This document shows positions 7,422 to 14,547 of a stretch of DNA of 25,559 nucleotides, one piece after another. A program made the position numbers and the translations under genes. The notes under the pieces are model-generated. The model was not told where the DNA came from and ran no database searches. It saw nothing but the letters and a program-made list of their open reading frames with translations. The first letter of the stretch is position 1, and every line of letters begins with the position of its first letter. The stretch comes from Clostridiales bacterium. GTDB lineage: Bacteria; Bacillota; Clostridia; Oscillospirales; Oscillospiraceae. The stretch is taken from the NCBI GenBank assembly GCA_004555705.1, contig SFHI01000069.1, forward strand, positions 1 through 25,559. Reading direction: 5' to 3'.

Positions 7422-8188
7422 ATTCTTTCCTCCTGTTTCTGCAGAATGACCGGCTGCCCGTCCACCTGCGCGATTTTTACATCGATGTCAAAGATATCCC
7501 GGAGCACATCCTCCCGGAAGCATTCCCTCCCCCCGGTGTATTTCACCACACCATCCTTCAGGAAGAAGAACCGGTCCCCGAATTCCATGGCCCGGTTCAG
7601 GTCATGGAGGGAGCTGAGGATGGCAATATGCTTCTCCCGGGCCAGGCGTTTCGCCTCCCGGATGATCTGCTGTTCGTTGGCGATGTCCAGGTTCCCCGTG
7701 GGCTCGTCAAACACCATGAGCTTCGGTTCCTGGGCCATGGCACGGGCCACGGCGATTTTCTGCCGCTCTCCCCCGGAGAGCTCCTCCACATTCCGCTGGG
7801 CAAAATCCTCCAGGCCCATATCCCGGAGAATCTTCTCCACAGCCAGGTAGTCGGCCTGTCCGGCCTTCATCCCGAAGTAGGCAACCCGGCCCATCAGCAC
7901 GGAATCGAACACACTCAGCGCCCCGAAGCGGATGTCCTGGGGCACATAAGCGATGCGCCTGGCCCGCTGGGCCCGGGAGAGGGAGCGAAGGTCCTCCCCT
8001 TCAAAACGGATGGTTCCGCTGCGGGGGTTCAGGATTCCCAAGATGTTCTGGAACAGGGTTGTTTTGCCGGAGCCGTTCCGGCCCAGCAGAATGCCGATTT
8101 CCCCGGGCTTCAGCTCCAGATTCACTCCCCGCAGCACGTCCGGTCCCTGGCGTCTGTAGCGGAAGGTCACATTCTCCACACTCAGCAT
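7418..8188 (-). CDS. FecE/FepC-type ABC transporter ATP-binding protein
   Basis: The 256-residue ATPase has Walker A GRNGSGKTT (36-44), the Q-loop in YVPQD (81-85), signature LSGGE (137-141), Walker B LMVFDE (157-162) with D-loop, and the switch His in SLHD (193-196). The length is normal for FecE-type ATPases. The start at 8188 is chosen because it gives a normal N-terminus (MLSVENVTFRY). It also overlaps the permease stop by 7 nt and has GGAG 8 nt upstream. A longer open frame to 8488 is antisense-like extension inside the permease gene. It powers the permease at 8182-9249. Confidence 0.95.
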   Translation of the reverse strand: MLSVENVTFRYRRQGPDVLRGVNLELKPGEIGILLGRNGSGKTTLFQNILGILNPRSGTIRFEGEDLRSLSRAQRARRIAYVPQDIRFGALSVFDSVLMGRVAYFGMKAGQADYLAVEKILRDMGLEDFAQRNVEELSGGERQKIAVARAMAQEPKLMVFDEPTGNLDIANEQQIIREAKRLAREKHIAILSSLHDLNRAMEFGDRFFFLKDGVVKYTGGRECFREDVLRDIFDIDVKIAQVDGQPVILQKQEERI

Positions 8189-9249
8189 CGGCGGTTCTCC
8201 TTCCGGGAAAAGATGATGCTCAGGAAGAAGGGGGCACCCAGAAGGGAGGTAATGGCGCCCACCGGCAGGGCGGAACCGCCGCCCATGCTCCGGGCAAAGG
8301 TATCCGCCGCCAGCAGCAGAATGCTCCCGGACAGGGCGGTGACGGGGATACTGACCCGGTGATCCTGGCCCAGCAGCCGCTTGGTGGCATGGGGACAGAT
8401 GATGCCCACGAAGCCGATGACCCCCAGGAAGGACACGCACACCGCTGTGATCAGCGAGGCAATCAGCATCACAAGAAACCGCAGCCACTCCACCCGGACG
8501 CCCATGGTCTTGGCCGCCGCCTCCCCGCTGAGCAGGGCGTTGAGCCGCCAGGAAAGGAGCAGAAAAAACGCAATTCCCACCCCGGTGATCCCGGCCATGA
8601 TGGCGTCGGTCCGGTAGGTAGCCCGGCCCAAATCACCGAAATTCCACACCACCGCGGCGGAAATCCCCACGTCCGTGGCGTAAAACTGCAAAATGGTGGT
8701 AGCCGCCGTCCAGACCGCCCCGATGGCCATACCGGACAGCACCACCACGTTGGGAGAAAAGGAGCGGACGGTGCACAGCCCCAGGATCAGCAGCGTGGAC
8801 AGCGCCGCAAACAGGAAAGCCATGGCGCTGGTGGCATAGGGATTGGCCCCCACGGTCAAATTCGACAGGTTATTCCCCGTGGAGAGGAAGCCCCCCGCAA
8901 AGGCGATGATGGACAGATTTGCCCCGAACACGGCGGCATTGGACACCCCCAGGGTGGAGGGGGAGGCCATGGGATTGTTGAGAACCGTCTGCATCATGAG
9001 GCCCGATACCGCCAGTCCCGCCCCGGCGATCACCGCGGCCAGCACTCTTGGTACCCGGATGTTCCAGAGGATGCGCACATTGGCCGCCGTCCCGGTTCCC
9101 AGCAAAGCCTCCAGGCAGTCCCGGAAGCTCATCCGGGACGAGCCCGCGAACAGGCACGCGAAGGCAAGAACCAGCACCGCAAGCGTCATCACGGCAATGA
9201 CCGTATTGTTTTTTCTCTTTTTCTTTTTCAGCAGCGCCGCCGTTTCCAT
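8182..9249 (-). CDS. FecCD-type ABC transporter permease
   Basis: The 355-residue protein has about ten membrane helices. Typical FecCD motifs are visible: RVPRVLAAVIAGAGLAVSG near the start, NNPMASPSTLGVS, the ATPase-contacting AKTMGV loop, and GFVGIICPHATKRLLGQDHR late in the protein. A single permease gene implies a homodimer. ATG 9249 is preferred because the residues upstream (back to 9345) run through the promoter and terminator. AAGGAAG lies about 12 nt before the start, a somewhat long spacing. It is first of four genes in the operon. Confidence 0.93.
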   Translation of the reverse strand: METAALLKKKKRKNNTVIAVMTLAVLVLAFACLFAGSSRMSFRDCLEALLGTGTAANVRILWNIRVPRVLAAVIAGAGLAVSGLMMQTVLNNPMASPSTLGVSNAAVFGANLSIIAFAGGFLSTGNNLSNLTVGANPYATSAMAFLFAALSTLLILGLCTVRSFSPNVVVLSGMAIGAVWTAATTILQFYATDVGISAAVVWNFGDLGRATYRTDAIMAGITGVGIAFFLLLSWRLNALLSGEAAAKTMGVRVEWLRFLVMLIASLITAVCVSFLGVIGFVGIICPHATKRLLGQDHRVSIPVTALSGSILLLAADTFARSMGGGSALPVGAITSLLGAPFFLSIIFSRKENRRC

Positions 9250-9283
9250 AGCTACAACCGACTTCCTTGAAAAAACTGGGTGT

Positions 9284-9312
9284 ATTATACAAGCAATCTC
9301 CCGCTCCTGCAA
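9284..9312 (-). promoter_or_regulatory. Sigma-A promoter of the FecCD operon
   Basis: On the minus strand a -35 TTGCAG (9312-9307) is followed after exactly 17 nt by a perfect -10 TATAAT (9289-9284). The predicted start of transcription, near 9277, leaves a leader of about 28 nt. No Fur-like 19-bp inverted repeat could be convincingly read here. Confidence 0.85.
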
Positions 9313-9327
9313 GCCCCCCCAGGGGAT

Positions 9328-9357
9328 AAAAAGCGCGGTATCCAACCGATACCGCGC
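9328..9357 (-). terminator. Terminator for the S-component gene, separated from it by a repeat
   Basis: On the minus strand a perfect 10-bp stem GCGCGGTATC/GATACCGCGC (9333-9342 with 9348-9357) is followed by TTTTTA. It lies 126 nt beyond the stop of the S-component gene because a 114-bp repeat sits in between. It also insulates the FecCD promoter. Confidence 0.9.
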
Positions 9358-9374
9358 CGAAATGAAAAACAGAT

Positions 9375-9488
9375 GGTAAATTGTTGTTTACAGCAATATC
9401 ACCGTAGGGGCGGATATTATCCGCCCGTAACCTTTCGTCTACAAAAGCACTCCGTTCTATCGGAAATGCTCAAAAACAACAATTTACC
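9375..9488. repeat. Short complete GGGCGG-palindrome element (family A)
   Basis: The terminal inverted repeats GGTAAATTGTTGTTT (9375-9389) and AAACAACAATTTACC (9474-9488) are perfect. A single 19-bp palindrome GGGCGGATATTATCCGCCC lies at 9408-9426. It has one palindrome where the copy at 10121-10297 has two. Its right end overlaps the stop codon of the S-component gene. Confidence 0.9.
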
Positions 9489-10029
9489 GGTGCAGGGCTT
9501 TGCGCAGGACGGGTACAATCAGCAGCGCCACGGCGCCGCCGATCAGAGCGGTGAACAGCTGAGGCCAGCTGAAGGTAGCGGGCAGCGCCTTCAGCATGGG
9601 CTCCTTCAGGGTTCCCGCGGCCAGCAGTCTGTCCGCCAGCACGCCGCAGATCAGCTTCGCCACCAGCAGGTACAGCACCGCTGCCTTGACCGCGGCGGCC
9701 AGCAGCCATGCCCCGATCTGCCGCAGAAGGTTCTTGCCGCTCTTGTCCGCCACAAGACACAGCAGGACAACGTACACCGAGTTACCCACCATGATGGCAG
9801 ACACGGTGAGAATCTGGGGCGCGATGCCCAGCAGGAACGCCAGCACCGGGGAAACCAGTGCCACAACCAGGCCGCTGGCAAGACCACCCACCAGAACGGC
9901 CACCGCCAGCACCGCGTTGACGCAGGAGCCGGTAACCAGCTGCCCAAAGCCCTTGGTCACAGCCTGCAGCGTTACCAGCAGCGCCAGAAGAATGGCGGTT
10001 TCTGTGATCCATCTTACTTTTTTGTTCAT
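9484..10029 (-). CDS. ECF transporter S component-like membrane protein
   Basis: The 181-residue protein is highly hydrophobic, with five or six helices. It starts RWITETAILLALLVTLQAV and continues with GQLVTGSCVNAVLAVAVLVGG, a pattern typical of substrate-capture S components of energy-coupling-factor vitamin transporters. No EcfA or EcfT gene is nearby, which fits a group II S component that shares the energising module. The ligand is not identifiable. The start has TTGGAGGAAAGA upstream. The TAA stop at 9486-9484 lies inside the terminal repeat of the element at 9375-9488. A TTGACA is present upstream (minus strand 10104-10099) but no -10 sits at proper spacing. Confidence 0.75.
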   Translation of the reverse strand: MNKKVRWITETAILLALLVTLQAVTKGFGQLVTGSCVNAVLAVAVLVGGLASGLVVALVSPVLAFLLGIAPQILTVSAIMVGNSVYVVLLCLVADKSGKNLLRQIGAWLLAAAVKAAVLYLLVAKLICGVLADRLLAAGTLKEPMLKALPATFSWPQLFTALIGGAVALLIVPVLRKALHR

Positions 10030-10120
10030 GTTCTTTCCTCCAATCCATTTCCCTCCGGAGGACCCGGGGATTCATTCCGTGTCTATTTTATCACACCATG
10101 TCAACCTCCCCCGGAGCGAA

Positions 10121-10297
10121 TAAATTGTTGTTTACAGTTTTCAAAGGCCTTACGTTGCTACCGTAGGGGCGGATATTATCCGCCCGAAACATTCCGGTTT
10201 TTGAACATTTTCGACAGAACAGGGTACTTTGGTAGACGAAAGGTTGCGGGCGGCTAATAGCCGCCCCTACGGTAAAATCTCGGTAAACATCAATTTG
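10121..10297. repeat. Two-palindrome family A element
   Basis: The left end is TAAATTGTTGTTTAC (10121-10135) and the right end GTAAACATCAATTTG (10283-10297), an inverted pair with two mismatches. Two 19-bp palindromes lie at 10167-10185 (ATATTAT core) and 10248-10266 (CTAATAG core), each next to CCTAC or GTAGG in opposite orientation. The halves are themselves inverted copies. It fills the gap between the S-component and Spo0A-like genes, with no gene of its own. Confidence 0.88.
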
Positions 10298-10320
10298 TCA
10301 GTGCGCCTGTATCGGCCCCC

Positions 10321-10383
10321 AAAAAGCACCGGGCGCTTTGAAATGCCCCGAGTCTTGGCTCGGTTTCAAAAGCGCCCGGTGCT
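10321..10383 (-). terminator. Long hairpin terminator overlapping the end of the Spo0A-like gene
   Basis: Arms at 10325-10343 (AGCACCGGGCGCTTTGAAA) and 10364-10383 pair over about 19 bp with one bulge. A small inner stem CCGAG/CTCGG lies at 10348-10363. On the minus strand the structure ends in CTTTTTGG. The last codons and stop of the Spo0A-like gene are inside the arm, so the terminator begins within the coding sequence. Confidence 0.88.
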
Positions 10384-11082
10384 GGTTTCTTCCAGCCGGA
10401 GTATCTCCGCCATCCGGCGGATGAACAGGTCATTGGAAGGTCTTTTGCGTTGTCCGGGGAAAAGGCGTTCCCAGATTTCCCGGTTCCCGGTGTCCCATCC
10501 GGATTCAATGGCCAGCCGGATGTCCCGCTCCACCTGCGTGGCTGTGGCCCCGCAGGCGTCCGCCACAGCCGGGTAGATTTCCTTGGTGATGGCAGAACGG
10601 GGGTGTCTGGCTCTGTAAAGGATCGCCGGAAGCAGGAAGGCAAAGCCGTCGTGCTTGGAACGGATTCCCATAGAAAGCAAAGCGCCGGTAATCCGGACAT
10701 AGGGCTCCGGTGTCCCGGATTCCCCCGGAAACCGGAGCAGGTCCTCCGTCCGCGCCGCCAGGGCACGGGAATTGCAGGGCTTCATCATCACATAGGTCAC
10801 CGCCAGGTCCTGGAGGGTCTGCTGGATCAGGGGATTGAACAGCGTGGTCAGGGCCAGCACGGCGGCGGTGCAGCCCCGGTCCCGGGCGGTCTGCAGCAGT
10901 GTAACCCCATCCATTTCCGGAAGGCTCAGGTCCAGTACCAGTCCATCGGGGCAGAAGCTCTCCAGCAGCTTAAGGGTCTGCAGCCCGGTTTGACAGCACC
11001 GGATCCGGCACTTTCCCTCCAGCTCCCGCATAAGGATCCGGCTGTATTCCCCGCTGGGGTCCGCCACCAGGAGCTTTCGCAT
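10366..11082 (-). CDS. Spo0A-like response regulator (receiver plus Spo0A C-terminal DNA-binding domain)
   Basis: The 238-residue protein has a CheY-like receiver at about 1-115 with phospho-acceptor Asp51 (LVLDLSLPEMDG), Thr79/Thr80 and Lys101. The acidic pair is reduced to one Asp (Asp8; the next residue is Pro). The C-terminal domain matches the Spo0A effector: AITKEIYPAVADACGAT, then a recognition region TQVERDIRLAIESGW and a final PSNDLFIRRMAEILRL. Canonical Spo0A is about 260-270 residues. The start at 11082 gives the normal receiver beginning MRKLLVADP; an alternative ATG at 11100 adds six residues, and no strong ribosome site separates them. A promoter and two 0A-box-like sites lie upstream. 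It could be the true Spo0A or a paralogue with another role. Confidence 0.88.
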   Translation of the reverse strand: MRKLLVADPSGEYSRILMRELEGKCRIRCCQTGLQTLKLLESFCPDGLVLDLSLPEMDGVTLLQTARDRGCTAAVLALTTLFNPLIQQTLQDLAVTYVMMKPCNSRALAARTEDLLRFPGESGTPEPYVRITGALLSMGIRSKHDGFAFLLPAILYRARHPRSAITKEIYPAVADACGATATQVERDIRLAIESGWDTGNREIWERLFPGQRKRPSNDLFIRRMAEILRLEETSTGRF

Positions 11083-11132
11083 ACATTTCCCCGCCTTCAT
11101 AAATGGTTTTCGTTCCATCCATCCGCAGATAT

Positions 11133-11161
11133 AGAATATCACAGAATCCTCCAATACGCAA
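11133..11161 (-). promoter_or_regulatory. Promoter of the Spo0A-like gene
   Basis: On the minus strand a -35 TTGCGT (11161-11156) and -10 TATTCT (11138-11133) are separated by 17 nt. The expected start near 11126 gives a leader of about 44 nt. Both boxes differ from consensus at two positions. Confidence 0.6.
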
Positions 11162-11179
11162 TCCGGGTTCCGGAGATTA

Positions 11180-11196
11180 TTCGACGCTTTTCGACA
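11180..11196 (-). promoter_or_regulatory. Tandem 0A-box-like sites (putative Spo0A autoregulation)
   Basis: On the minus strand TGTCGAA (11196-11190), the established 0A-box core, is followed by CGTCGAA (11186-11180), with a 10-bp repeat distance. The pair lies at about -54 to -70 relative to the predicted start of the Spo0A-like gene, just upstream of its -35. This placement suits activation by a protein bound on one face of the helix. Binding is inferred from the motif and the gene that follows. Confidence 0.55.
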
Positions 11197-11311
11197 TTCC
11201 TGCGCTTTTCCAAGCCTTTTCTGCCGGCCAAATGATTCCCGGAGCACCGTTTCGAGAAAAAACGCGGCGCTCCCACCTTAAGAAATGACACATCTGCCCG
11301 AAAATTACACC

Positions 11312-11340
11312 TATTCAAAAGGCGCTGCCGGATGTATAAT
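11312..11340 (+). promoter_or_regulatory. Candidate promoter of the four-helix membrane protein gene
   Basis: A perfect TATAAT lies at 11335-11340. The best -35 at 17-nt spacing is TATTCA (11312-11317), a half match. The divergent interval (11083-11408) otherwise holds the Spo0A-like promoter and boxes, plus an imperfect hairpin near 11241-11273 with no T tract. Confidence 0.5.
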
Positions 11341-11408
11341 TTCAGCAGAAAGCAACGGGGTATCCCCTGATGACAGCTTCACTCAATACGGATAAGGAGA
11401 CGGTAACC

Positions 11409-11963
11409 ATGAAAACCAGTCTGGAAACCATTCAAACCCTTTCAAAGGTCGGCAAGATTCTGTGCAAAATTGTCTTTGTGTGCAGCCTGGTGGGGGCCAT
11501 CGGGTCTTTCGTGGGCATCATCGCACTGGCGTTGGGAATTGTGGGCGCAGTGCAGCTGGGCCATGTGACCATTCACAGCATTCTTTCGGAAAGCACCGGA
11601 ATGACCCTGGGAACCATGTATGCCTCCATGGCGGCAGGCTGCATTCTCTGCATCGGGGAGGCGTTTCTGGCCAAAATCGCCGAAAACTACTTCCGCCATG
11701 AGCTGGCGGCTGGAACCCCCTTCACCATGGAAGGTGCCGCGGAACTGAAGCGTCTGGGCCTGTGGACCATTCTGCTGCCCCTGGGCGTGATGATTGCGGC
11801 AAACATCGTTCACCTGATTCTGAACATCGTTTTCCAGGACATTGCGGACATCTATACCAACGACTTTTCCTCCATCGGCCTGGGCATCGGATTCCTGGTG
11901 GTATCCGTGCTCTGCAAACACGGCGCCGAGACCGCCTCCAAAGCCCCGGAACCCGGTCTGTAA
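11409..11963 (+). CDS. Four-helix membrane protein, DUF2975-like
   Basis: The 184-residue protein has hydrophobic segments near residues 18-45, 65-90, 118-140 and 155-172. Between the second and third lies ENYFRHELAAGTPFTMEGAA followed by ELKRLGLW, which resembles the PF-T-E and R-G signature of the DUF2975 membrane family. DUF2975 genes often sit next to a small Xre-type regulator; none is found here. ATG 11409 is chosen for AAGGAG at 11394-11399; a longer frame from 11370 begins before the ribosome site. The function is unknown. No terminator was recognised before the following repeat. Confidence 0.7.
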   Translation: MKTSLETIQTLSKVGKILCKIVFVCSLVGAIGSFVGIIALALGIVGAVQLGHVTIHSILSESTGMTLGTMYASMAAGCILCIGEAFLAKIAENYFRHELAAGTPFTMEGAAELKRLGLWTILLPLGVMIAANIVHLILNIVFQDIADIYTNDFSSIGLGIGFLVVSVLCKHGAETASKAPEPGL

Positions 11964-11999
11964 CCGCGATACCCTTGTCCGGTTAGCAAATCAAAACGT

Positions 12000-12220
12000 T
12001 AAATTGTTGTTTACGCGTGCGCGCCAAATAAAACGCTGTCATTGCGAGCCAGTGCGCACACTGGCGTGGCAATCCCCCGGATAGAGGGGAAATGTATCGA
12101 AAAGTTCCCGAAAGATGAGATTCACTGCGTTTTTTGGTGGTAATCGTTACCTGATTCTTTTCGACCGGGGGATTGCCACACCAGTCTGCGGACTGGTTCG
12201 CAATGACAGGTAATTTGTAA
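12000..12220. repeat. Family B hairpin repeat with intact left and decayed right end
   Basis: The body at 12036-12209 is closely similar to 2406-2582, including CTGTCATTGCGAGCC, CCCCCGG, GGTGGTAATCGTTACCTG and the closing CGCAATGACAG. The left end TAAATTGTTGTTTAC (12000-12014) is intact, while the right end survives only as GTAATTTG (12210-12217). It occupies most of the gap between the membrane protein and the two-component system. Confidence 0.85.
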
Positions 12221-12234
12221 CGGCTTGACCCGGC

Positions 12235-12257
12235 ACGGATTCCCCTGGGGAATCCGT
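12235..12257. promoter_or_regulatory. 23-bp perfect palindrome, putative operator
   Basis: ACGGATTCCCC (12235-12245) and GGGGAATCCGT (12247-12257) are perfect inverted 11-mers around a single T. A TTGACC lies just upstream (12225-12230) and could be a -35, but no good -10 is seen at 17 nt. The centre is 40 nt before the sensor kinase start. It is more likely a protein-binding site than a terminator, as no T tract follows. Confidence 0.55.
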
Positions 12258-12286
12258 CCGCAATACTTTGAGAAGAGGGAGCGCCC

Positions 12287-13591
12287 ATGCTGCGAATGGA
12301 GATCGCGCTGTTCCTGGTTGTGGCCTTTGTGGCTTACATCTATTTCTCCGCGGAGAAGAAATTCACCCAGCTGCACCGGACCTTTTCCGTGCTGCTGGTG
12401 GTGGTGCTGTTTCATCTGGTCTTTGACGGGATCACGGTTTACACGGTGAACCACCTGGAAACGGTGCCCGCGCTTTTGAACGAAGCCTTCCACCGGCTGT
12501 TCATCGGGACAATGATTCTGATTTTCTTCCTGTTCTACCAGTACATCGCCATTTTGGTGGAGGAGGAAACCGGAAAGCCCCGCCGGCTGGACAGGGCCGC
12601 CCGGGTTTATCTTGTGTTCGCGGAGCTGGGGGATATGCTTCTGCCCATCCATTACGCCGTGACCCCCCAGGGGAACTACTCCGACGGCATCCATGTGGTT
12701 TTCTGCTATGTGAGTGTGGCCTTCTATTTCCTGCTGGGAACCGGGCTGCTGCTTCTGAACTGGAAGCAGGTTCCCCGAAAGAAGAAAATGGCCATCGTCA
12801 TTGCTTCCCTGGTGGAGCTGATCGGAACCACCCTCCAGGGGATCAACCACACCTGGCTCATCAGCGGCATGGGCATCACCCTGATCACCCTGGCCTTCTA
12901 TCTGATCCTGGAGAATCCGGACATCCTCCGGGCGGAGCTGACGGAGCAGAAGATGTCCATGCTGTACCTGAAAAGTCAGGTCAATCCCCATTTCCTCTAC
13001 AACACCCTGGACACCATCCGCATCCAGGCCCAGCTGAACGGGGACAAGAAGGTGGCGGACCTGCTCATGCGGCTGGTGGACTTTTTCCGGCTCAGCGTCA
13101 AGGTGGACAGGCCCCTGGTTACCCTGGACGATGAAATGGAACTGCTGGAGGCCTACATGGAGCTGATGTGCTACCGCTACCCGGAGCTCCGGTGCGAATA
13201 CGACATCGATCCGGAGCTGGGCGGCGCCCAGGTGCCCAATTTCATTCTCCAGCCCATTGTGGAAAACAGCCTGCTCCACGGCCTGAAGAACAGGGGCTAC
13301 CGCGGGGAGGTCGCCATCTCGGCCCAAAGAACGCCGGAGGGCGCCATGGAAATTCAGGTCCGGGACACCGGCAGCGGCTTTGCCCCCGGGAAGAAGGAAG
13401 CCATTGACGAAATGCTCCGCAGCTACGCCAAACAGGCTCCCAAGCTCACGGGCAACAGCATCGGTATCCTGAACGTGCAGAAGCGGATCAAGCTGCTCTG
13501 CGGCCGGGAGTACGGCCTGTGGTATACGGAAAATGAATCAGGGGGCGTGACGGCCCATATTCTGCTGCCCCTGAAGGAGGAAGCCCAATGA
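12287..13591 (+). CDS. Membrane sensor histidine kinase, LytS/YesM-type
   Basis: The 434-residue protein has about six or seven membrane helices (residues 4-208) instead of a large extracellular sensor. A His_kinase domain follows with the phospho-acceptor His235 in QVNPHFLYNTLDTI, and then a HATPase_c domain with N-box FILQPIVENSLLHG and G-box VRDTGSGF, plus GIGIL-type GNSIGILNVQKRI. These kinases phosphorylate an AraC-type regulator, here encoded directly after with an ATGA overlap. The ATG has AGAGGGAG about 7 nt upstream; ATG 12296 is a possible second start. The signal is unknown. Related systems often control carbohydrate uptake, and the starch locus 6 kb downstream is a possible but unproved target. 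Confidence 0.92.
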   Translation: MLRMEIALFLVVAFVAYIYFSAEKKFTQLHRTFSVLLVVVLFHLVFDGITVYTVNHLETVPALLNEAFHRLFIGTMILIFFLFYQYIAILVEEETGKPRRLDRAARVYLVFAELGDMLLPIHYAVTPQGNYSDGIHVVFCYVSVAFYFLLGTGLLLLNWKQVPRKKKMAIVIASLVELIGTTLQGINHTWLISGMGITLITLAFYLILENPDILRAELTEQKMSMLYLKSQVNPHFLYNTLDTIRIQAQLNGDKKVADLLMRLVDFFRLSVKVDRPLVTLDDEMELLEAYMELMCYRYPELRCEYDIDPELGGAQVPNFILQPIVENSLLHGLKNRGYRGEVAISAQRTPEGAMEIQVRDTGSGFAPGKKEAIDEMLRSYAKQAPKLTGNSIGILNVQKRIKLLCGREYGLWYTENESGGVTAHILLPLKEEAQ

Positions 13592-14340
13592 AGAAGCTGC
13601 GCGTGCTTTTGGTGGACGATGAAATCATGATCCGGGAGGGCTTCAAACGGCTCTTCGACTGGGAGACCCACAACTGCCAGGTGGTGGGGGAAGCCGCCGA
13701 CGGCATGGAGGCCCTGGCAAAAATCGACACCCTGGACCCGGACATCGCCATCATGGACATCAACATTCCCATTATGAACGGGCTGAAGGTCATCCAGCTC
13801 AGCCGCATCAAGCACCCGGACACCGCCTTTGTCATCGTGTCGGGCTACGACGATTTTTCCTATTGCCGGGAAGCTCTGCGGCTTCAGATCACGGACTACA
13901 TTCTCAAGCCCGTGAACTATGAGGAGTTCGGCGCCTGCATCGACAACCTGAAAATTGCCCTGTTTCAGCGCCAGTCGCCGAAAAAACAGGACCGGCAGGA
14001 GGAGCGCACCATCACGCTCATCACCCGCTACCTCCAGGAGCATCTGGCGGAGGAGATCAGCCTCTCCGTACTGGCCGAGGAGTTTCATCTCAGCGCCCAG
14101 TATATCAGCCAGCTGTTCAAAAGTGAGATCGGCGTGGGGTTCCTCGCCTACCTGACCAACATCCGCATGGAGCAGGCCAAGAAGCTGCTGCTTTCCACGC
14201 CGCTGTCCATTGCCGAGGTATCCGAGCGGTCCGGCTACGGAGACTACCGGGTGTTTACCAAGGTGTTCAAGAAATCCGAGGGAATCGCCCCCTCCCAGTA
14301 CCGCCGGGATTTCCTGGAGAACGCCGGAATCCCAAAATAA
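13588..14340 (+). CDS. YesN-type response regulator with AraC DNA-binding domain
   Basis: The 250-residue protein has a receiver domain (about 4-120) with the acidic pair Asp10-Asp11, phospho-acceptor Asp57 in IAIMDINIPIMNG, Ser85 and Lys107 in ILKPV. Two AraC helix-turn-helix motifs follow (about 147-243), ending in the usual RSGYGDYRVFTKVFKKSEG-type signature and PSQYRR. It is shorter than many YesN proteins because it lacks a long middle region. The start overlaps the kinase stop by 4 nt, so the two are co-translated. The 23-bp palindrome upstream of the kinase could be its own binding site, although AraC proteins usually bind direct repeats. Confidence 0.93.
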   Translation: MKKLRVLLVDDEIMIREGFKRLFDWETHNCQVVGEAADGMEALAKIDTLDPDIAIMDINIPIMNGLKVIQLSRIKHPDTAFVIVSGYDDFSYCREALRLQITDYILKPVNYEEFGACIDNLKIALFQRQSPKKQDRQEERTITLITRYLQEHLAEEISLSVLAEEFHLSAQYISQLFKSEIGVGFLAYLTNIRMEQAKKLLLSTPLSIAEVSERSGYGDYRVFTKVFKKSEGIAPSQYRRDFLENAGIPK

Positions 14341-14347
14341 GGATTCT

Positions 14348-14380
14348 CCCGGAGCCGCCAAGCGGCTCCGGGACTTTTTT
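14348..14380 (+). terminator. Terminator after two-component system
   Basis: A perfect 10-bp stem CCCGGAGCCG (14348-14357) with CGGCTCCGGG (14363-14372) and a CCAAG loop is followed by ACTTTTTT, 8 nt after the regulator stop. Confidence 0.95.
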
Positions 14381-14417
14381 CCCCGGACATACAGAATCCC
14401 AGGGGAAACTGTCAGAC

Positions 14418-14503
14418 AAATTGTTGTTTACGCGTGCGAACGAAAAAAATGCTGTCATTGCGAGCCAGTGCGCACACTGGCGTGGCAATCCCCCGGTTGA
14501 ATG
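14418..14503. repeat. Truncated family B repeat (left half only)
   Basis: AAATTGTTGTTTACGCGTGCG (14418-14438) and the CTGTCATTGCGAGCC arm from 14452 run on through GGCAATCCCCCGG to about 14497. The pairing right arm is missing. The left 80 nt are nearly identical to 12001-12080, including GCGTGCG after the terminal motif. Confidence 0.8.
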
Positions 14504-14547
14504 GTACCAGGTGGCGTTCATGCCTATCCCCAACCCGGGAGAACCGG

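Noticed and set aside
6054..9270. Long plus-strand open frames opposite the Fec-type operon
   Set aside because: They lie fully antisense to four well-supported genes, lack ribosome sites and show no domain motifs.
9408..9426. GGGCGG palindromes as transcription terminators
   Set aside because: They have no T tracts, recur as parts of larger elements, and real terminators lie elsewhere.
10085..10104. TTGACA upstream of the S-component gene as a promoter
   Set aside because: The nearest -10-like TAAAAT is only 8 nt away and nothing suitable lies at 16-18 nt.
2406..14503. Short translations such as CHCEPVRTLAWQSPG in several places
   Set aside because: They are translations of the family B repeat and recur only because the DNA repeats.
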